Source: Anaerocolumna aminovalerica
GTDB lineage: Bacteria > Bacillota > Clostridia > Lachnospirales > Lachnospiraceae
Reading direction: 5' to 3'
Assembly (NCBI RefSeq): GCF_900115365.1
Contig: NZ_FOWD01000031.1
Span: 1-51,592 of the forward strand
Length of the DNA stretch: 51,592 nucleotides
The translations under genes were made by a program, and so were the position numbers. The notes beneath the pieces were generated by a model. That model ran no database searches and was not told the DNA's origin. It worked only from the letters and a program-made list of their open reading frames with translations. Shown piece after piece: positions 34,187-41,510 of the stretch (position 1 is the first letter of the stretch; each line of letters opens with the position of its first letter).

Positions 34187-34528
34187 TTATGCCTTTCCGA
34201 TTATGCTTTTTTCCTTTAAAATTTTATATAATTCTATAAATTCCTCTGCCAAAATTCCAAATGCTTCTGCACTCATCAATTGATCTTCTGCATGCATTAG
34301 AAGCATTTGACAATTTTCTATATCCAACTCACCGGATGCAGATTTCTGTATTAATTCCATATGAGTATGATGCCCTTCTTTAAATTGGTCTTTTCCGAAC
34401 TCTACCAATTCCATTGATTTATCAAAATCCCCATATCTGGCCTGTTCAATTGCTTCAATATAACTGCTTCTGGCACTTCCTACATAAGTAATAATCTGAA
34501 ACAGCATAGTTTCTAAGTTTTCCATCAC
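34187..34528 (-). CDS. PTS lactose/cellobiose-type IIA component
   Basis: The protein has 113 residues forming a three-helix bundle. His53 in EGHHTHMELIQ aligns with the phosphorylated His of ChbA/LacF (AHLVQTKLI), and MHAEDQLMSAEAFGILAEEF matches the metal-binding third helix. It takes phosphate from HPr and passes it to IIB. It sits in a muramyl-sugar operon with matching IIB and IIC genes. Confidence 0.92.
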   Translation of the reverse strand: MMENLETMLFQIITYVGSARSSYIEAIEQARYGDFDKSMELVEFGKDQFKEGHHTHMELIQKSASGELDIENCQMLLMHAEDQLMSAEAFGILAEEFIELYKILKEKSIIGKA

Positions 34529-34831
34529 CTATTCCTCCATACTCCGTCTTGCCTGTGCCAATGCACCTTTGCCATCAATCATTCCATATACCCGCATGTC
34601 TATCGCTTCAATTATTTTTTCAGGATATTCATTTTTCAGCTTATTAGACATATATTTGACCTGTGGACCTAATAAAACAATGTCCGCTTTAGGAATTACA
34701 CTGGGCGCATCTGCTATGGGATATGCATTTATTTCACATTCATAATTATCCGCTTTTGCAGCATCTCTCATATGTGATACCAGAAGGCTCGTTGACATTC
34801 CTGCCACACATATTAAAACGATTTTTTTCAT
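34529..34831 (-). CDS. PTS lactose/cellobiose-type IIB component
   Basis: The protein has 100 residues. The phospho-acceptor Cys8 lies in ICVAGMSTSLLVSHM, and the Rossmann-like core continues with IVLLGPQVKYM. It transfers phosphate from IIA to the incoming sugar. Its stop abuts the IIA start (the genes touch with no gap), so the components are co-translated. Confidence 0.93.
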   Translation of the reverse strand: MKKIVLICVAGMSTSLLVSHMRDAAKADNYECEINAYPIADAPSVIPKADIVLLGPQVKYMSNKLKNEYPEKIIEAIDMRVYGMIDGKGALAQARRSMEE

Positions 34832-34857
34832 ATTATTTACCTGCCTTTCTTTTTTCT

Positions 34858-35532
34858 CTACTCGTTATCAATTAAAGCACCATGCATATATGCTTTTACA
34901 AAACCATGACTCCCTGCCTCAATGGCTCTTACGGTTCCCATGGAATGATAATAATTATAATATGGAACATCATTAACCTTACCTTTAAAAATTTTATAGT
35001 TCTGTAATCCCTCAAACCAGGTCTTCATCTTCTGTTCACTCATCCTTACATATACGGTAGGAGTAAATCCAATCAGGTCTTCGCAATTCTCTCCATAATA
35101 TATTTGTATTGGACTTCCTTCATCACGAAGTATTCTTACCGCTTGTGTTACTGCCTCATAAGTATAATAGTGTCTGGGATGTAATGTTCCCCGGGCATGG
35201 GTTATTACACAGTCTACTTTTTCTCTCTTCAGATATTCCAGTATTATATTGGTAAATTCCTCCACCGCCGGTAATTCCGCGGATATGTAATTCATACTAA
35301 AGCTATCACATCCCATGGCAGCAGCCGCACTTTTAATCTCATCGTTTAATGCATCCTCATATGCCTTCTTCTCTTCCTCAGTTGCAGTTAAATCTGTAAG
35401 GCGTCCCTTCGTCACATGTACAAATGTACAGGTAGCTCCCTGCTCAGCATATTTTATTAGCATTGGTCCGCCCATAAGTTCCGCATCTAATGGATGTGCA
35501 CCAATGGATACGATTCTATTGTATTTTGCCAT
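34858..35532 (-). CDS. PIG-L (LmbE) family deacetylase-like protein
   Basis: The protein has 224 residues. The metal motif reads AHPLDAEL: His13 and Asp16 are kept, but the usual general-base Asp (position 15 in AHPDDE) is Leu. HPRH near residues 118-121 supplies the third zinc ligand. The family removes N-acetyl groups from GlcNAc-type sugars or related conjugates. In this operon a role in trimming the N-acetyl of a muramyl or glucosaminyl intermediate is plausible. The Leu substitution raises doubt about the standard mechanism. It lies between the GNAT and IIB genes. Confidence 0.85.
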   Translation of the reverse strand: MAKYNRIVSIGAHPLDAELMGGPMLIKYAEQGATCTFVHVTKGRLTDLTATEEEKKAYEDALNDEIKSAAAAMGCDSFSMNYISAELPAVEEFTNIILEYLKREKVDCVITHARGTLHPRHYYTYEAVTQAVRILRDEGSPIQIYYGENCEDLIGFTPTVYVRMSEQKMKTWFEGLQNYKIFKGKVNDVPYYNYYHSMGTVRAIEAGSHGFVKAYMHGALIDNE

Positions 35533-35544
35533 TCAATATTCCTC

Positions 35545-36489
35545 CTATATATTTTTTCGGTAGAGTTGATATGTCCTATACACACTCATTCCATGGCGTT
35601 CATAGAACCTCATTGCAGCGCCATGAGTCCATAAAAAGTATGCGTAATAAATTCCTCTTTTTTGCATTTCTCTCATCTGTAAATCAAATAAAATACCTCC
35701 GATTCCTTTTGAGCGAACGGACTCTTTTACCCCAATAGGGCCAAATCTGGCATCATTGCCATCAATTTTTCGCATGCAATACCCAATTACCTGATCTTCC
35801 TTATCTGTTGCAATTAAAATAGTATCTTCTGCTTCTCCATTACGGATTGCTTGTAAAATGTTCCTAACCCAGCCGGCATCAAACTCCCTTTCAACAAATG
35901 CCAATAGTTTTTCCATATATAATTGCGAATATGTATTGAAACTTATTCCTTCTTCCTTTAACTGTTCTATCATATCCTGTGTTTTTTGCGGAATACTATA
36001 GGAAAACAAGTCTTTTTGCATACTTACAGCATCCATTCCTTTTACATAACCATTTTGTTCAAAAAAAGCCAACGCTTTTTCATACTTTAGATCAACTCCC
36101 GGTGTAAAATAATTTGGACTGTAAGCACATAGTGTAATTTCTTTTACCTGCTCTTTCTTAAGACGTTTTTCCACTTCATTTAGTAACGCCTTTCCATATC
36201 CTCTTCCCTGATACTCTGTTCGGACAAACATAATGCTGATCCAACCTCTATTTTCCTCAAGACCTCGTGTTAAATATGGATATCTTCTTTTAATTCCAAG
36301 ACAAAATCCTGCAACCTTATCCTCTACCAATAAAACAAGTGCAAAATCAGGATTAAAATTTTCATCCATTAAAACCTGTTGCAAAAATCTTTCTTCACTA
36401 ATCGGATCAAAAATTAATGTTTCATTCCAGCCAGTAATGAGCTGTTCCATATATTTCTGTTTGAATGATTCTATTCGATATTTTTCCAT
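35545..36489 (-). CDS. Tandem GNAT N-acetyltransferase
   Basis: The protein has 314 residues and two GNAT domains. The first (about 1-165) has the acetyl-CoA loop in VRTEYQGRGYGKALL, the second (about 190-314) in VKESVRSKGIGGILF with FLWTHGAAMRFYERHGM. It probably acetylates a small amine, with acetyl-CoA as donor. Its ATG overlaps the IIC stop by one base and it precedes the PIG-L gene, so a deacetylase/acetyltransferase pair sits inside a wall-sugar operon. The substrate is not known; an amino sugar or its peptide remnant would fit. Confidence 0.88.
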   Translation of the reverse strand: MEKYRIESFKQKYMEQLITGWNETLIFDPISEERFLQQVLMDENFNPDFALVLLVEDKVAGFCLGIKRRYPYLTRGLEENRGWISIMFVRTEYQGRGYGKALLNEVEKRLKKEQVKEITLCAYSPNYFTPGVDLKYEKALAFFEQNGYVKGMDAVSMQKDLFSYSIPQKTQDMIEQLKEEGISFNTYSQLYMEKLLAFVEREFDAGWVRNILQAIRNGEAEDTILIATDKEDQVIGYCMRKIDGNDARFGPIGVKESVRSKGIGGILFDLQMREMQKRGIYYAYFLWTHGAAMRFYERHGMSVYRTYQLYRKNI

Positions 36490-37832
36490 TATTTTTCCCT
36501 GCCTAATTCTGCTTCGTATTGTTCTTCTTCTTTTAAAACCTGTTTTTCCATTACTTTGAAAAATGGAAGAAACATGAAGAAGATGATAGCAATATTCATT
36601 AAAGTAATAATTGGTGCTATAATATTAAACCCACTGCCAATAAAGGATGCCAATGGAGTAGGCATAGTCCATACAGTCATGGCAACAACAGGTGGCGTGA
36701 TTCCTATTACTCCAAGGATCACATTGAAAACATAAAGCCCTGCGAATCCAAGTACCCATGGCACAAACATAAGAGGGTTCAACACAATTGGCAGTCCATA
36801 CATAACAGGTTCGGCTATATTAAAAATAGTTCCTGGAAGTGATAGCTTTCCTAATACTTTAAAACGTTTTACCTTACTCATAGTACAAAGAAGTGCTATC
36901 GGAAATACGGAACATCTTACATAAAAATTAATCCATTGTTCCGTAAACATATATGGTATTTCCTGATGTGCAGCAAAGGCATTAATATTATCTGTTATCA
37001 TTGTAGTCCAGACCGGCTGCATAACAGAAGAAACAATATTGGATCCATGTAATCCCACAAACCAGAGTACCCTATCCAAAACAAAACCAATACCCTGTGC
37101 AATGGGTCCACTTCCTCCTACTACCAGATATGCGGTAGCCTTATTTAATATACTCAGGAAATCAAAATCGCCTAGACCCTGTCCTATCAAAGTACACAAT
37201 ATAATAACCGCGCAAACGGGAATCATACTGGTAAATGCTGATGCTATCATTGGTGGTACTGCTTCCGGCATCTTAATCGTGATCTTTCTTCCGATAAGGA
37301 GTCTGTAAATTTCTACTGCAAAAATACTAATCAATAATCCTCCAAATAAACTGGGGGATCCTAATATATATGCCGGCCAGTCAAAATTCGCGCTAAGTTG
37401 CGAAAAATCAATAAAGCAAAGAAATGCTATCACAGCCACAACTGACGATGCTATTGCAGTAACATTGGAATCTTTCTTGTTATAATGATCACCAAGGAAG
37501 TAACCATTCAACATAGCTGCAATCATTGCCAACAGATTAATAGTCACAAAAACAATCTGGACCAGCCATGGCCTGCATGGAGTAATCACACTATCAATAG
37601 CTTTAGCAACACCAGGCATATTTAATCCGGTTTCCGCAGCAAACAACCCGCTAAGATTTAAAATAAGGGTTGCAGTAGCACCTAATACCATATAAGGCAT
37701 CAATGTTATAAAAGTCCTCTGTAATGCTTCGAGATACCGTACCTGTGACAGCCTTAACAGGGGCGGTGCTATCTTTTGCTCAATAAAATCTGTACTTCTT
37801 TCCAATACTGTTTTTTTTGCTTGTGTTTCCAT
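36489..37832 (-). CDS. PTS lactose/cellobiose-type IIC permease
   Basis: The protein has 447 residues and about ten membrane helices. The sugar-site region GLHGSNIVSSVMQPVW and the late FNIAEPVMYGLPIVLNP are typical of cellobiose/diacetylchitobiose IIC proteins. It is the first gene of a seven-gene minus-strand operon. In the context of mupG and murQ its substrate is probably MurNAc-GlcNAc or a close wall disaccharide, phosphorylated during entry. Known MurNAc permeases (MurP) belong to the glucose-type PTS family, so a lactose-type one is unusual. Confidence 0.92.
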   Translation of the reverse strand: METQAKKTVLERSTDFIEQKIAPPLLRLSQVRYLEALQRTFITLMPYMVLGATATLILNLSGLFAAETGLNMPGVAKAIDSVITPCRPWLVQIVFVTINLLAMIAAMLNGYFLGDHYNKKDSNVTAIASSVVAVIAFLCFIDFSQLSANFDWPAYILGSPSLFGGLLISIFAVEIYRLLIGRKITIKMPEAVPPMIASAFTSMIPVCAVIILCTLIGQGLGDFDFLSILNKATAYLVVGGSGPIAQGIGFVLDRVLWFVGLHGSNIVSSVMQPVWTTMITDNINAFAAHQEIPYMFTEQWINFYVRCSVFPIALLCTMSKVKRFKVLGKLSLPGTIFNIAEPVMYGLPIVLNPLMFVPWVLGFAGLYVFNVILGVIGITPPVVAMTVWTMPTPLASFIGSGFNIIAPIITLMNIAIIFFMFLPFFKVMEKQVLKEEEQYEAELGREK

Positions 37833-37881
37833 AATAGAATACCTTACCCTTTCTAACTTCTCTCTTTATTCTGTTTTACAC

Positions 37882-37910
37882 ATTATACAATAATTTTTAT
37901 CTCATTTCAA
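37882..37910 (-). promoter_or_regulatory. Promoter of the muramyl-sugar PTS operon
   Basis: TTGAAA (37905-37910), a 17-bp spacer and TATAAT (37882-37887) on the minus strand form a near-consensus SigA promoter, with start expected near 37875. Confidence 0.75.
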
Positions 37911-37927
37911 TACTTTTCTCATTTTCT

Positions 37928-37943
37928 TTGGGAAATTTCCCAA
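37928..37943. promoter_or_regulatory. Perfect 16-bp palindrome, probable MurR operator
   Basis: TTGGGAAATTTCCCAA is exactly self-complementary. It lies between the two divergent promoters and about 60 bp upstream of each expected start, upstream of both -35 boxes. The RpiR-family regulator encoded alongside is the obvious ligand. Confidence 0.7.
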
Positions 37944-37958
37944 TATTAATTTACCATT

Positions 37959-37986
37959 TTGTTTTTTTATATTTATATGTTATAAT
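37959..37986 (+). promoter_or_regulatory. Promoter of murR
   Basis: TTGTTT (37959-37964), a 16-bp spacer and TATAAT (37981-37986) precede the regulator gene by about 43 bp. Confidence 0.6.
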
Positions 37987-38028
37987 TTTTACAGTTAAAA
38001 TCATTATGTTATTATATGGAGAAATTAT

Positions 38029-38787
38029 ATGAACCCTATTGAATTAATTAATCTACATGAATCAGAATTTACAAAATCTGATGAGAAAATAAAAACATTT
38101 GTCATTAATAATCCTGACTATATATCCTCTTACCCAATTGTTGATGTTGCTGCCAAAGCAGGTGTGTCCAAATCTGCCTTGCTGCGCTTTTGCAAAAAAT
38201 TAGGTTATAATGGATATTCAGAATTTAAATATGAGGTTTCCAAGTACCTCCAATCTGGCAGATTTAAAAATCCAACTGTTGTTAAATCTAATATGGATAT
38301 TATTGAACATTATATAAGTTGTATACAAAAAGTTCCGGCTTATATAAGTGAAGACAGCCTTATTTCTTTCGGTAATTATATTCGCAACGCTACCCGTATA
38401 CGAATTTTCGGCCTTCATGAAAGCGGCCTTTCTGCAACATATTTCACATATCGTCTCGCCTCTCTTGGAATTGATTCTGAAGCAATCATACATGGGGGTA
38501 TCTTTAGTGAAAAAGCCGCTTTTTCTACTACTTCTGATTTTCATATTTTTATATCTGTATCAGGTACTACCGATTGTATCACAGCAGCCGCAAAAACTTC
38601 TTTTGACCGCGGTACTCCCTGTGCAATTATTACCCAGAACAGCAAGGCTAAGTATTCCAATAAATATGATTGCTTTATTTCTATTCCTTCTCTTAACTTG
38701 GATAAAAACCAATTGTTCCTTGACTCACAGGCTATTATATTCATTACTATTGACCTGATTATTAATAAGCTATCAAAATTACTTTAA
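38029..38787 (+). CDS. murR: MurR/RpiR-family transcriptional regulator
   Basis: The protein has 252 residues. The N-terminal RpiR helix-turn-helix (VAAKAGVSKSALLRFCKKLG, about 45-64) is followed by a SIS domain (about 110-245) that would bind a sugar phosphate such as MurNAc-6-phosphate. It is divergent from the PTS-murQ-mupG operon. A perfect palindrome lies midway between the two promoters. GGAGAAATT precedes the ATG. A strong terminator follows the gene. Confidence 0.88.
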   Translation: MNPIELINLHESEFTKSDEKIKTFVINNPDYISSYPIVDVAAKAGVSKSALLRFCKKLGYNGYSEFKYEVSKYLQSGRFKNPTVVKSNMDIIEHYISCIQKVPAYISEDSLISFGNYIRNATRIRIFGLHESGLSATYFTYRLASLGIDSEAIIHGGIFSEKAAFSTTSDFHIFISVSGTTDCITAAAKTSFDRGTPCAIITQNSKAKYSNKYDCFISIPSLNLDKNQLFLDSQAIIFITIDLIINKLSKLL

Positions 38788-38870
38788 CTTATCGCTTTTA
38801 TAAACGATTTTCCCATAATACGCATTAAATGAACAGTAATAGTTAAACATTTATATGACAATCAAAAGTT

Positions 38871-38913
38871 AAAAAATGAAGCAAGTGGTTGATAGCCACC
38901 TGCTTCATTTTTT
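38871..38913 (+). terminator. Terminator after murR
   Basis: AAAAAATGAAGCA pairs with TGCTTCATTTTTT, with an inner AGTGG/CCACC stem and a U-rich exit. A textbook intrinsic terminator. Confidence 0.9.
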
Positions 38914-38934
38914 ATTCATATAAAATTGACTTAG

Positions 38935-39060
38935 TACAAGTTCATCCTCCAATCTCGTGCCTGTGTTCTAATTCTCACTGTAACCTCACCGCTACCGGGT
39001 AGTTTCGAGACTTACGCTCGTTAGATTACGCTCACGCTAGTAGCACTATAAGGACTTTTT
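38935..39060. other. GC-richer structured segment of unknown nature
   Basis: In an otherwise A+T-rich gap (38914-39174), this stretch is richer in G+C and contains TTACGCTC twice (15 bases apart), CTACCGGGTAG and GAGACTTACGCTCG. No open frame of note crosses it. It could be a remnant of a dispersed repeat, an RNA or a mobile-element end; I cannot tell which. Confidence 0.35.
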
Positions 39061-39174
39061 ATCAAAAATTCTTTGGTTGAAGTATTTTTGATTTCTGCAT
39101 TAAAGCTCCAGCATTACATATTAGAAATTGTATTATAAAAATTCTAGTTAGAACAATTATTATACCCATATAAT

Positions 39175-39543
39175 TTATTGTTTTTCATCATTTATATATA
39201 ATGATTTTAACTTACCCTTAATAATTTTAATTAAATGCATTTCATATTCTTGATTTGATTTATTTTCCTCATAATTAATAAACATTTCATTATTCTGGAC
39301 TTTAATACGAAATCCCGTTTTGTCTTTTAATTGAAGCATAATTTGCTTAATAGCATTATTATCATACTTTACATATACTGCTTCATTAATTTTAATATAA
39401 TCACTTTCTATATTCGTCATTTGAACATTTTCTTCAATCGTATAATTAAGCTCATTCCGATCCTGTATAAATAAAATTAGATATAATAATGCAATAATTG
39501 ACAAAGCAATTATAACATACTTAAAATATTTAACACTACGCAT
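39175..39543 (-). CDS. Small membrane-anchored protein, unknown
   Basis: The protein has 122 residues. A basic start (MRSVKYFKY) and one membrane helix (about 9-27, VIIALSIIALLYLILFI) lead to an external domain of about 95 residues rich in Asn, Glu and Lys. AGAGG lies 9 bases before the ATG, next to an 18-bp hairpin. I do not recognise a family. It follows the frameshifted secreted-protein gene and could be its partner or an immunity-like protein; this is only positional. Confidence 0.65.
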   Translation of the reverse strand: MRSVKYFKYVIIALSIIALLYLILFIQDRNELNYTIEENVQMTNIESDYIKINEAVYVKYDNNAIKQIMLQLKDKTGFRIKVQNNEMFINYEENKSNQEYEMHLIKIIKGKLKSLYINDEKQ

Positions 39544-39557
39544 ATCTGATAACCTCT

Positions 39558-39599
39558 AGCTAGTTAAGAGCTGTTTGTTATAACAGTTCTTAACTAGCT
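39558..39599 (-). other. 18-bp stem hairpin between small-protein genes
   Basis: AGCTAGTTAAGAGCTGTT pairs with AACAGTTCTTAACTAGCT (one G-U) around a 6-base loop. No U tract follows on the minus strand. It ends beside the AGAGG site of the 39175-39543 gene, so it may modulate its translation. Confidence 0.6.
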
Positions 39600-39616
39600 T
39601 GTTTAGAATGAAATTA

Positions 39617-40399
39617 TTATCTATATTCATGATAATAGTTATTATAATCTTCATTAATCGTAAGTCCTGGTTCTATACTAAATGAAATTCCATCTGCACC
39701 AAGTGATATACTTGGTGTTATACTAAAAATGGCATGTCCATATTTTATAAATCCAGCAACTTCTGGAACGCTCCCCATCTTATCCCATTTAAAAAATGCA
39801 TAACCATATTTTGCCACACCTTTTTCACCACCTGGTGTGTTGTATAAATTCATGTCAAATGTATTTGACATTATTCCAGTTGGTGCATCAGGTTTCATTG
39901 AATACTTTATTGTTTTATAATATTGGTTGTAATTATCCGGATAATAATAAGATACTTGATGATAAGATTCAGAATTATAGTACATATTTTCACTAATAGA
40001 GCAAGCTACTATATCATGAAATGTCCAAACTGGCATTGTATCCCAATTCCAAGAAAGCCTACATGAAAAAGTAGTTTTTCCATTAGCATATGAGAACATT
40101 ACAGGAGAATATGTCCCAATTAAAGTTGCAGCCGCTGCTCGCATTTCTGCTTCTGTTCCACTATAACTTTTAACTGCTGCTATCTTTGCATCACTATATC
40201 CTTTATCCTTTAACTTACTTTCAGAAGTTTTCTGCATACTACGCAAAAGAGCATCATAGTCAATCGCTCTTAGCTCATTAATTTGCTCTTGAGTATAACC
40301 TATTTCATATAATTCATTATCCGTAAGTGCTTGTAGATCATTAATCATATCATATTCACTAATCTTAAAAATTACTATTTCTTCATGTCCAGGTGCCAC
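39617..40399 (-). CDS. Secreted-type protein body lacking its signal peptide (frameshifted)
   Basis: A 260-codon frame opens at a GTG (MAPGHEEIV). A helical N-terminal part has two imperfect repeats: LTDNELYEIGYTQEQINELR and ESKLKDKGYSDAKIAAVK. An aromatic beta-rich C-terminal region follows (PVMFSYANGKTTFSCRLSWN ... SIEPGLTINEDYNNYYHEYR). The signal peptide lies in the overlapping frame at 40375-40521, so a one-base shift near 40375-40400 has separated the two parts. No family recognised. Unless a programmed shift occurs, the gene is probably inactive or makes a cytosolic form. Confidence 0.6.
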   Translation of the reverse strand: MAPGHEEIVIFKISEYDMINDLQALTDNELYEIGYTQEQINELRAIDYDALLRSMQKTSESKLKDKGYSDAKIAAVKSYSGTEAEMRAAAATLIGTYSPVMFSYANGKTTFSCRLSWNWDTMPVWTFHDIVACSISENMYYNSESYHQVSYYYPDNYNQYYKTIKYSMKPDAPTGIMSNTFDMNLYNTPGGEKGVAKYGYAFFKWDKMGSVPEVAGFIKYGHAIFSITPSISLGADGISFSIEPGLTINEDYNNYYHEYR

Positions 40400-40521
40400 T
40401 CATTTACTACAGAACTATTGCTTTCCACATTTTCTGTAGTAATAGTATTTGCACTAACTTTAATAGAAGAAGAAATAAAAACTACTAAACATAATACTGA
40501 TAAAACAAACATATTTTTCAT
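40375..40521 (-). CDS. Signal-peptide fragment of the frameshifted secreted protein
   Basis: The ATG at 40521 follows AGGAGGGTGT. The 48 codons give MKNMFVLSVLCLVVFISSSI, a classical signal peptide with an Ala-x-Ala-like end (KVSANT), then SSVVNEWHLDMKK and a stop. It overlaps the next frame by 25 bp. It is read as the original 5' end of the 39617-40399 gene. Confidence 0.6.
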   Translation of the reverse strand: MKNMFVLSVLCLVVFISSSIKVSANTITTENVESNSSVVNEWHLDMKK

Positions 40522-40715
40522 ATACACCCTCCTATTTTTGTACTTAATTTTAAAATTTAAGACTCTACATAAATTAAAATATAATTCTTTCAAATCCCAC
40601 TTACTGTTTGTCAAATAACTGAGTATTTAGTGTCAAATGGCTTTCCCATAATTTGAAATGGCCGCTTACTCAATAAGTAATTTAATCGTTACACTATAGA
40701 ATTGAAATAAGCTTG

Positions 40716-40838
40716 TTACGGTTTGTTAATATTCTTTTGATTTCTTAAACGATCTGGTTTCTTGGGTTGAAACATTAAATACAATGATGCCTGATCAGTT
40801 GATTTTCCCATTGACCTTAACGTATATTGTCTTTTCAT
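40716..40838 (-). CDS. Possible 40-residue basic peptide, unknown
   Basis: The open frame MKRQYTLRSMGKSTDQASLY... ends PDRLRNQKNINKP. GGGAGGGAA stands 5 bases before the ATG, one of the best ribosome binding sites in the region. The peptide is Lys/Arg rich, without Cys or a membrane helix. It lies in the decayed area between the frameshifted gene and the riboswitch. I do not recognise it. Confidence 0.4.
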   Translation of the reverse strand: MKRQYTLRSMGKSTDQASLYLMFQPKKPDRLRNQKNINKP

Positions 40839-41049
40839 GTACTTCCCTCCCTTCGCTTAATAGTTTTTATGTATCGCAGTTTCTTTACTCGAGTTTAGCG
40901 CTAGAAACTGTTAATACCATTAGAACAAATTAACAACCTTACACAGATGATTTATATTAATATAATAACATATAATAACATAAAAATATATTTATGAGGT
41001 ACGATGTTGAAATTAATACCTATTTTTGTAGAAATTAATATTTTTTGTA

Positions 41050-41269
41050 ATAATTCGGTAGTTTTATCAGCACGGTTTCCAGATTATAATTCGCTCTAAA
41101 TAAAGGAAAATTCGTGATGGAAGGTACGCCCACGGATATTATTACTGAAATATTAATTAAGCAGTTCTTTAATCTAGCTTGCACCGTTATCAGTGTTTCT
41201 GTATCCGGGTCCCCATTTATCATACCTAAAGGAAGACATCATTTGAACGGACAAACAGATGCATTATAA
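41050..41269 (+). pseudogene. Remnant of a siderophore-type ABC ATPase (FepC/FecE), C-terminal part
   Basis: The plus strand encodes LSARFPDY, then, after a frame break near 41085, KGKFVMEGTPTDIITE, FFNLACTVISV and SPFIIPKGRHH to a stop at 41267. This pattern (EGTPxDIIT, FxLxCxVI, PxGRHH) is the C-terminus of iron-siderophore ATPases. The Walker A, signature and Walker B regions are absent, so only a fossil remains. The rest of 40522-41361 outside this and the small peptide holds nothing convincing. Confidence 0.65.
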
Positions 41270-41361
41270 AAATCAGTACTAAGGAAGGGGGCATAAATAC
41301 CTCTTGACATTAATCATCCTTTTTGTTATTCTAACTTGGTAAAAAAGTTAATATAATTTAA

Positions 41362-41489
41362 GTTTTCTAGGGTTCCGTAATAGAAATTATTAGTCTGGTC
41401 CAAGAGAAAACGCACAGTCTTATAGATTGTGTACACGGTGGGATAAAAGCCTAGGAGTTATTTTGAATACTCCTAGGCTTATTTTTTGT
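41362..41489 (+). promoter_or_regulatory. ykkC-class riboswitch (guanidine-I-like) with overlapping terminator
   Basis: Conserved ykkC elements are seen in order: CTAGGGTTCCG, CTGGTCCAAGAGAAAACGCA, ACACGGTGGGATAAAAG, then CCTAGGAG. The 3' strand of helix P1 (CCTAGG) is also the 5' arm of a terminator (GCCTAGGAGT 41449-41458 with ACTCCTAGGC 41469-41478, then TTATTTTTT). Ligand binding should therefore hold P1 and prevent termination, a genetic ON switch. The GGGATAAAAG core fits subtype 1 (guanidine) better than the GGGACAAAAG-like subtype 2 (ppGpp/PRPP), judged from memory. Confidence 0.85.
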
Positions 41490-41510
41490 TCATAAAAAGG
41501 AGGAAATAAA

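Noticed and set aside
41035-41223. Minus-strand 62-codon frame
   Set aside because: The plus strand here encodes the conserved tail of a siderophore ABC ATPase, so this is its shadow.
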